A stretch of 64,000 bases of DNA, from assembly GCA_003427395.1 (NCBI GenBank), contig BFEA01000630.1:159285-223284 (forward strand), in the 5' to 3' direction. Within the stretch, counting starts at the first letter, position 1; each line of letters starts with the position of its first letter. Position numbers and translations under genes: made by a program. Origin of the DNA: Chara braunii. Lineage: Eukaryota > Streptophyta > Charophyceae > Charales > Characeae. Below, piece after piece: positions 57,046 to 64,000 of this stretch. The notes under the pieces were generated by a model, which was given only the letters and a program-made list of their open reading frames with translations, was not told the DNA's origin and made no database searches.

Positions 57046-57855
57046 TGAGGCACCTAGGAACCGTGGAAGAATGGGTAGAGCGGGGTAGGGTTCCGTTAGA
57101 GCACCGCTCTACCCTCCCCTACCCAGGCTTTAACCCTGTTCTACCCCTGTTCCCCCCCATCCAACCCGCTTCTGAAAAATACGCTGGTGGTGGGGGTTTG
57201 GGAATCGCGAGGCCTAAGCCCCCCCGCTCCGAAAACGACAAAAATAAATAAAAATAAACACACCTCTACCCCCTCCATCCCTCGATATCCCCTACACCCC
57301 TAAACACCCCTTCCCTACACCCCCCAACACCCCCAGCCACATCTCTGAGTTTTTTTGTGTGGCCGCACTGCGCCATCTCAAGTCTGTTGCTGATTCTGCT
57401 CCTGTGGAAGTTTCTGTTGCCATCGCCAGCTGCATGTATGCATGTTGAACGTGAGGTGAAGACAAGTCTGATTGCAGCGGTATCAGAGCAGGTTCCCATT
57501 TTCTGCGCAATCATCGCGGAGGTCGAAGAGGACGAAGGAGCCGACTGACGCGAAGAAGGAGATGATGATGATGATGAGAGAGACGTGTGTGAGGGAAGAA
57601 GGCCGCCATAGCAGACGACAGCCATAGCTGCCAGCTTGGAGAAGAAGAAGAACGACGACGAAAGAGAAAGTGACGGGAGAGAAGAGAGAGGTGATGAAGA
57701 AGAAGGTGATAGCAGCCACAGCCAATGAAGAAGAAGAAGAAGAAGTCGACCGTAGCCGAGCTCGAGGACGAAGAAGAAGAGGGCGAAGTAAACGAAGGAG
57801 ACGAAGAGAGAGAAAGCCGCCATAGCCGGATGGTCAAAGAGTTGCCCAGTGAGAG
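57046..57855. other. C-rich and GA-rich low-complexity sequence
   Basis: C-rich stretches (57120-57330) and GAAGAAG/GATGAT tracts (57530-57800) give rise to long but uninformative minus-strand open frames. No gene is supported. Confidence 0.5.
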
Positions 57856-57901
57856 TTGACCAGCAAGAGTTGACTGGCGAGCGTTGACCGACATAGTTGA
57901 C
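57856..57901 (+). repeat. Four TTGAC boxes at about 14-bp spacing
   Basis: TTGAC starts at 57856, 57870, 57884 and 57897 in a short degenerate tandem repeat. TTGAC[CT] is the plant W-box recognised by WRKY factors. A regulatory role is speculative. Confidence 0.4.
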
Positions 57902-58317
57902 TAAGTTTACTGCTGACCAAGCTTGGAGTGCGGAGCGGGGAGCAGTTCAATCTCTTCAAGCCTTGACCCTTGTCCTTTTATGCTTTGTGGATGTTGCATG
58001 CTCATCTTGGTACTTGCTGCAATCAAGTTTGTCTTGTAGAGTCTGTCATCGCTTTTCGCATTGAGTCACACCTGTCCAGGTTGTTGTAGGTTCCATGCAT
58101 GTGGTCTGATAGAGGCTCAGGGGCCGACTCCTGCACGGGACTTAGTCGGGGTGAGGTGTACCTGGTGCCAGACGACATGGGGAAAAGCCCCCAAGGACTG
58201 GCGGGACTGGTACAGACCGCCAGGCTGCTTTGGGTGGTACACTATACCTGAACTCCGTGCTGCAGATTGTGTGTCTAGTCTGTCTAAGTCTTGAGAGAAC
58301 TTTGGCTGTGATCGTCC

Positions 58318-58352
<35 letters not shown>

Positions 58353-58599
58353 ACACCCCTAACTACGATGTTAAATAATTCCCGAGGAGTTATGGGGGAT
58401 CTCCTTAAATGGCTCCTGATCAGCCAGTAGTTTTGTAGTGACAAACTAGTAACAATATAGTCTCGAGTAGTTTGGAACCCAAAGACAAACAAGATTGAAC
58501 CGTGGGTGCACAGGTATCAAGCGGTTGTGGAAAGATTGGATGGTTGTTGCGAAAGCATCCGACGGCAGTGGTAGCCTGGCTAAGGTGGAAGAGAGAACC
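57902..58599. other. Unassigned sequence, possible leader or LTR of element G
   Basis: A T run at about 58319-58348. No LTR end or primer-binding site could be recognised, and no matching LTR is inside the window. Nothing else is visible. Confidence 0.25.
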
Positions 58600-58848
58600 T
58601 TTGTAGTCTAAGCGGTTAGTGTCTAGGTGGGTTGGTCTAACTGTTGAGGAGCGGAGTCCTTGGTGATTGTGCCCACGCCCAGCATGGACGACTACCCCAT
58701 GTTCGCCTTCATAATGGACCTCTTTGTAGTCCTCTAAGCGGTTCGTGTCTAGGTGGGTTGGTCTAAATGTTGAGGAGCGGAATCCTTGGTGATTGTGCCC
58801 ATGTCCAACGTGGACGACTACCCCATGTTCGCCTTCATAATGGACCTC
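58600..58848 (+). repeat. Tandem duplication of about 125 bp upstream of gag G
   Basis: TTTGTAGTC at 58600 and 58723 starts two copies. Both carry TAGGTGGGTTGGTCTAA and GACGACTACCCCATGTTCGC with few changes. Confidence 0.85.
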
Positions 58849-60740
58849 TCCCTTTGGGGGCCCTTGCTCCATTTCCTTTTTCCGTTGGGATTCTGGCGGA
58901 CCGTTTGTTGCATTGTGACTACTAAGTCCGGAATCCAGACCCTTCCATATGGTAAGGAACAAAAGGAGAAGACTGCCGTAATTCTTCGAGAGCAGAGGGA
59001 GAGAAAGGAGAAGAGAGCCTTGGACAAACATGCGAAAAATCTGGCCTTGCTGGAAGAAGAAGCGGCCAGAAAGAAAAAGATGGAGGAGGAGATGGAGGCG
59101 TGGAAGAAGGAACAGGAGGCAAAGTTGGCCAAAGAATTGGCCGAAGAAGAAGTAGAGGGAAAAAAAAAGCAAACAAGAGGGGCCCCCATTACAAACGAGG
59201 AGAGAGAAGGAAGTAGCGAAGGGCCTAGAAGAAAGGAAGGAGGAGAGGAGAATCAAGTTCACGTCTATCCCCCACCGCAAGAGGTGGAAAAGGCTGTAAG
59301 GGACTGGGTGGTAGGATTATCTCTCGGGAAGATAGGTAAGCAGAGTTTATAGTCCCCCAGGTAGAAATGGAAACACTAACAATAGAGCTGGAAAGAGAAA
59401 AGAGTCCCTTGCGTCGTCAGGCAAAAGAGCAGGAGAAGCAGTTGGAGTGGAAGTTGTGCCTCGCGAAGGAGAAGACGAGGCGATTGGAAATGGCAAATAA
59501 GATGGAGGAGGAATTGAAGGCGGCAGAGGAGTGACTGGGTAAGATGAAACAAGACACAGAGATAGGTAAAAGGATTAGAAGCCTCTCCCATAGTATGACC
59601 TCTGTTCTGGTAGCACAACGAGAACAGATAACGCACCTTTATGGGCATGATATAACACTTGAATCCATACCAGCCGGGTTCCACGACTTTGCCCAGGAGA
59701 TGATGATTCATCTCGTAAACGAAATGCAGACCGCCATCAGTAGAACATAAAAGTTTTGCACCGGTGCATTCGAGGGTGTCAAGTTGGCAGTCCCCAAGGC
59801 AACCCCGCCGTGAGAGAGTCAAAGTTCGCTTCCCTAATATTAAATCATATTTGTATTTTCAGAACGTGCGTTCCGACAACCATGTCCTGATAGCCTTTCA
59901 GGCCTTGAGTGGCGAAGCAACTAGTTTCGCCAGGTCTCTCGCACGACCCGCCCACTGCGAAAATGACATGGTCGCTTATTTTGCCATCACTAACCTCAAC
60001 GATTTCTTTGCTGCACTACGATAACATTTTGTGGACGTCACTAGAGGATTGAAGGCGTCCGACGAGCTTCAAATGATCCATACGCGACCTTGGAAAGAGT
60101 GTGCATGCACTAAAAACCGCTATGGACGAACTGATTGTTGTGCCTGGCCATGAAGTTACAGAAGTGCATCTAGTTCAACTCTGCTATCGTGCGTTGCCCG
60201 ATCAATTGCAAGGGCACTTCTTTAACAAGAGGCAGCAACCTAGGATGACCTATGATCTCCTCAGTAGGGAAGTTGCTGGCTTCGCAGGCTAGTCCATGCT
60301 AGTTACCACTTTTTGGCATAAGGACTTAGCTAAAGGAAAAAAGTGGGAGGGTCACACCATCTCTGGCCAAGTTAAGGTCAAAGACATTCTCATACTAACA
60401 ATGGAAGAAGGTGGTGCCGAAGAAGTCCCCTATATTGGCATAGAATGGGAACTTGAGGAAGAGGACAGTAGTGTCAAGAGGGGGAGTTCATGCGCTACTA
60501 TCGCGGCTGGAGGGAGACCGCAAGGAGAAGGACGAGGCCATGGCAGAGGTCACCAGGCCTCAAGTGGTCGAGGGCAAGGCGGCCAGGGGGTTGGTGGCAA
60601 CAGAGATCGCCAAGTGGGAGGTCAGGGGTCGTGGTCCCCTGTCTAAGTGCCCTAGCTCGAGTCGGTCACCTCCCAGAAGGGGTGAATGGCACCCAGGTCG
60701 GCTTGAAGGCAGACCCTAAGAACCCCTCGACTTAGAACGT
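58786..60740 (+). pseudogene. gag: gag region of Ty3 element G (broken)
   Basis: It starts with a long charged coiled coil (about 58920-59170; EEEAARKKKMEEEMEAWKKE), continued in another frame at 59350-59540. A capsid-like part follows (about 59800-60290; VRFPNIKSYLYFQNVRSDNH, LCYRALPDQLQGHF). A Gly/Arg-rich stretch lies near 60500-60620 and no CCHC knuckle was found. Several stops and frame changes (59350, 59534, 59748, 60022, 60290). The family is clearly different from A-F, and no hydrophobic N-terminus was found. The start is uncertain. Confidence 0.7.
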
Positions 60741-60903
60741 AATGTTTGGCAGGACCGCATCAAATTTTGCCGAAGTGTAAGAAGCTTAATCGCACTGCAT
60801 CTGGGGCAGCAAAAGGCAACAACTGGTAGAGGTAGTAATTGCCCCTACCCTAGGAGCACGTGGAGATGAGCGCGCATGCGAAGTTGAAACTCCCACTCCA
60901 CGT

Positions 60904-63900
60904 GTGTCCATGGCAGAGGTTGCTGGCCAGCACCTAGCTAGCTGCCCAGAGACTGCTTGTGTTAGAGCCTCTCTAGGTGCTTCCCTCACAGACCCGGCCA
61001 AAGAGCTCAAAGAAAGATGGCCAGCATTGGCCAAGATGAAGAAAAGTAAGAAGGGGCATTTATTGTTAGCATATTTAGAGGTCTTTAGATCTACTAGAGT
61101 GGAGGCCCTTACAGATAGTGGGGCCACTAGAAGCTACTTCAGTTGTAAGGCGCTGAAGAAGTTGAGGCTAGGCCTCAAAGTCCAAAAATTGCAAGAACAT
61201 GTAGTCAGTATCCTCGCAGATAACCACACCATGTGGATCGAGGAGTACGTCGAGGGAGTCCAGGTGTATTTTCGCCTGGAAGGAGAGGAACAGACTTTTC
61301 CATTCCCTATCTCTACTCGTAGAAGATAACCTCCCCTTCGATATAGAACTTGGTATTGATTGGGGTGAGGCACTTGGAGCCACTTTGCACTTTTGAGAGC
61401 ATGAGTGCAAGCTCCCTAGTCCCTCGGGTGGGATTAAGGAAATCCGCCTTTTCCGCGTGTCAGGAGTTGACAACTCCTTGGCACATTGCTGCCTTAGTGC
61501 TCCTGCCTTTGCCAAATTTGTAAAAAAGAAGCAACTTGAAGAACAAATCTTTGTAGCGTATGTAAAGCTAGCATTCGACCAGCCAAATTTGTAAAAAAGG
61601 AGCAACTCGAAGGACGAATCTTTGTAGCGTATGTAAAGCTAGCATCTGAACAGCCAAAAGAGAAAGTTAAGATCCATCCCACTATCGCCAGTTTGCTCAA
61701 AGAATATGCGGATATGGTTGAAGGACCCTTTGCGGTAGTACCAAGGTCCATTCAGCATCAAATAGAGATAGAGCCAGGCAGTAAAACGCCTAAGTGAGCA
61801 GTCTACAATGTCTCCCAAGGAATTAGAGGAGCTATGCAAGCACTTCGACGAGCTTGTAGAGAAAGGATGGATTAGACCCAATTCATCTCCTTTTGGCGCG
61901 CCTGTTCTCTTTGTCCCCAAGAAAGAGGGAGAACTTAGAATGCTTATAGACTATAGGAGTTTGAATGCAATAACCGTCAAGAATGCAGAACCATTGGCCC
62001 GCATAGACGATCTATTAGTTCGGGTGCAAGGCTGCAAGTATTTTACCAAGATAGATTTAAAGTCAGGATACCTTCAGATAAAAGTTTATCCTGATGACCG
62101 ATATAAGGCGGCATTCTAGACTTTATATGGGCATTATGAGTCCATAATGATGCCCTTTGGACTAACTAGTGCACCAACCTCTTTTCAGCGTTGTATGAAT
62201 GACTTGTTTAGACCGTGGCTAGATAAAGTCGTTGTAGTGTATTTAGACGACACCCTAGTTTTTAGCCCAGGAACTTGCTTAAGAAACAACAAATATTGTG
62301 TTCGGAGAAGTAGATTAACTGAGTTAACTCAATGATACTACCGGTCCCTCAAAGAACACGAGGGCCATCTAAGGCAGATTTTAGAGAAACGAGGGAAGCG
62401 AATTTCAAGATTAACGCGAAAAAGTGTGAGTTGGCCAAGACAGAAGTCCTGTACTTGGGCCACGACGGAGATGGCATCAAACCAGAGGACAACGAGATAG
62501 CAGCGATTAGAGACCGGCCAGTTCCGCGTGCTCTGATTGAGTTGCAATCGTTTTTAGGATTGGCCAACTACTACGAAAAGTTTGTGAGAAACTTCTCTAC
62601 TGTCGCTACTCCCCTTCGCAGACTCCTAAAGAAGGAAGCAATGTGGAAGTGGGACAAAGATTGTACCTCGACCCTAAAGAAATTAAAGAGGGCCTTGGTA
62701 GAATATTTTGTTCTCAAGGTAGCTGATCCGTCATTGCCCTTCGTCGTCATGACAGATGCAAGCGAATATGGCATACAGAAGAATGACAATGATGGCTATA
62801 GACCCGTAGAGTTCATGTCAGCTAGGCTGCCTTCAGATAAAGTAGCAGCCTCGACCTATGAGAGAGAACTCTACGTCCTCGGGCAGACCTGCTCGGGAGG
62901 CACTTTAAAAGTTTACTCAGATCATGCAACTCTGAGATGGTCAAAGACGCAAGCCGAGATGACGCCCAAACTGACTAGTTTGGAAGCAGAGATAGACTAA
63001 TTTGACGTTCAGTTGAAGCACGTTAAAGGCAAGTATAATGTGGTAGCCGAAGCTCTTAAGCAGAAGGGCTGCTTACTTTGGAGCAATTTTGCATTATCTG
63101 GACATAGGGGTAGATCTACAACAGGAAATAAAAGTTGCATACGGTCAGGACCCGACCTACAATGATCTCCTGAAAAGGTTAAGGAAACCCCTGATAGCGA
63201 ACCAGATTACAGAACCACAAACGGGCTACTTTTTTAGAAGACCAATGACATTGATAGATTGTGCGTCCCCAATTGTGAAGAGATCTGCAGTTTGATCGTA
63301 GGGGAAATCCATGATACAGAAGGTCACTTTGGCTGCCAAAAGACATTAAGCAACCTATCGATGTCGTATACATGGCCTGACATGAAAGTAGACTGTATAG
63401 AGTATGTCCGTAGTTGTAGAGTAAGCAAGCGCAACAAAACAACGACAAGAGCACCCCTAGGTCTTCTGAGACCCTTGCCTATCCCAACAGGACCCCAAGA
63501 GTCTTTTTCCATTGACTTCATGGATACAAAGGTCAGAAGTAGGCATGGAAAAAGTCAAGTCATGGTCGTAATAGATCAATTTAGCAAATGTGCGATCTTC
63601 TCACCATTGCCTGCAGAGGCAAAGACTGAATTAATTATAGAGAAGTTCTTTGACTTCTGGGTAAGTGAGCATGACAGAGACACGCGGTTAACTAGCCAGA
63701 ACTGGAAAGATCTCATGAAAGTCTATGACTCTTAAGCTGTTGATGTCGTGAGGTCATCATCCAGAGACAAACGGCCAGACCGGACAAATGAATAAGATCC
63801 TGCAGCAGTTACTCAGAATGTATATTAAACCCGATCAAGTGAATTGGGATGAGATGCTTCCTAAAGTAGCTAGTGCCTATAATAATAGCGTACACCTAGC

Positions 63901-64000
63901 TACTTCCAAAACTCCTAACGAGCTGCACAATGCCTGTAGACCACGTAGGCCGTTTGAATGACTGAACCAGGACCAGATTCAGAGGTTATCTCCCGGTACA
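60904..64000 (+). pseudogene. pol: pol of Ty3 element G (broken, continues past the window)
   Basis: Protease with intact ALTDSGATRSYFS (about 61105). RT with [28 protein letters not shown] and YLDD (about 62240). A disrupted patch at 62270-62340, then the RT end. RNase H with MTDASEYG and YSDHATLRW. Integrase zinc domain HDTEGHFG with the second Cys pair reduced to CRVS, and core IDFMD...VIDQFSK. The catalytic Glu region lies near 63760. Stops at 61327, 62117 and 62998. A 71-bp tandem duplication (61511-61581, 61582-61652) sits in the linker. Confidence 0.87.
61511..61652 (+). repeat. 71-bp tandem duplication in pol G
   Basis: GCCAAATTTGTAAAAAA repeats at 61511 and 61582; both copies end with GTATGTAAAGCTAGCAT. 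It brings an in-frame stop with each copy in one frame. Confidence 0.88.

Noticed and set aside
57266-57823. 185-codon minus-strand ORF
   Set aside because: It follows GAA/GATGAT repeats and C-rich sequence and has no recognisable domain.
58420-59280. 286-codon minus-strand ORF
   Set aside because: It is antisense to the gag coiled coil of G and to the 125-bp duplication.

Overview
This window looks like repeat-rich heterochromatin from a streptophyte (land plant or charophyte alga). It is built almost entirely of transposable elements. The evidence is chromovirus-like Ty3/gypsy elements primed by initiator tRNA-Met (primer-binding sites close to TGGTATCAGAGC), plant-type splice signals, long (TTC)n, (CT)n and (TA)n arrays, and two assembly gaps. 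A charophyte such as Chara is my guess, but nothing here proves the species. I see no tRNA, rRNA, CRISPR, prokaryotic operon or complete host gene.

Layout. 1-8206: Ty3 element A (+), 5' LTR cut by the window edge. 8207-9700: unique-looking sequence with one or two possible host exons. 9701-12590: a TA-flanked MITE-like repeat, GC-rich repeats and a (TTC)n higher-order array with a gap. 12590-39990: a nest. A minus-strand LINE remnant appears to have been opened by element C (+, 12786-21832) and by element F (-, 21975-39026). F's 5' LTR was later opened by element D (+, 30216-38436). 39990-41650: AT-rich and TA-rich repeats, a 563-bp MITE-like element with 13-bp inverted ends and several foldback repeats. 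41661-44710: a decayed Penelope-like retroelement with an unusual downstream ORF. 44711 to about 52520: Ty3 element E (-). 52764-53320: a second 3' fragment of the Penelope-like element. 53330-58420: mixed non-coding sequence, a (CT)n tract with a gap and a leftover sequencing-library adapter, a possible host exon, and a minus-strand Ty3 pol remnant. 58600-64000: a more distant Ty3 element G (+), cut by the window end.

How the Ty3 elements work together. A, C, D, E and F share one plan. After the primer-binding site comes a perfect CAG/GTAAGT donor, then a leader intron packed with TGACGTGG boxes, then an acceptor just before gag. Gag starts with a signal-peptide-like hydrophobic segment followed by an acidic DEE stretch, a charged coiled coil, a capsid domain and a CCHC knuckle. 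At the end of gag lie a CCCAAAA heptamer, a 10-nt spacer and a hairpin that spans the stop codon. Pol (protease, RT, RNase H, integrase, chromodomain-like tail) follows in the -1 frame. Every copy is broken by stops, frameshifts or deletions, but these signals have survived in most copies. LTRs of A, C, D and F also carry a 14-bp palindrome around CACGTG. Target duplications are 4 bp.

The best candidates for undescribed biology are the spliced, signal-peptide-bearing Gag with a -1 frameshift design, and the Penelope-like element whose second ORF resembles a Josephin-type peptidase followed by Cys/His-rich motifs.
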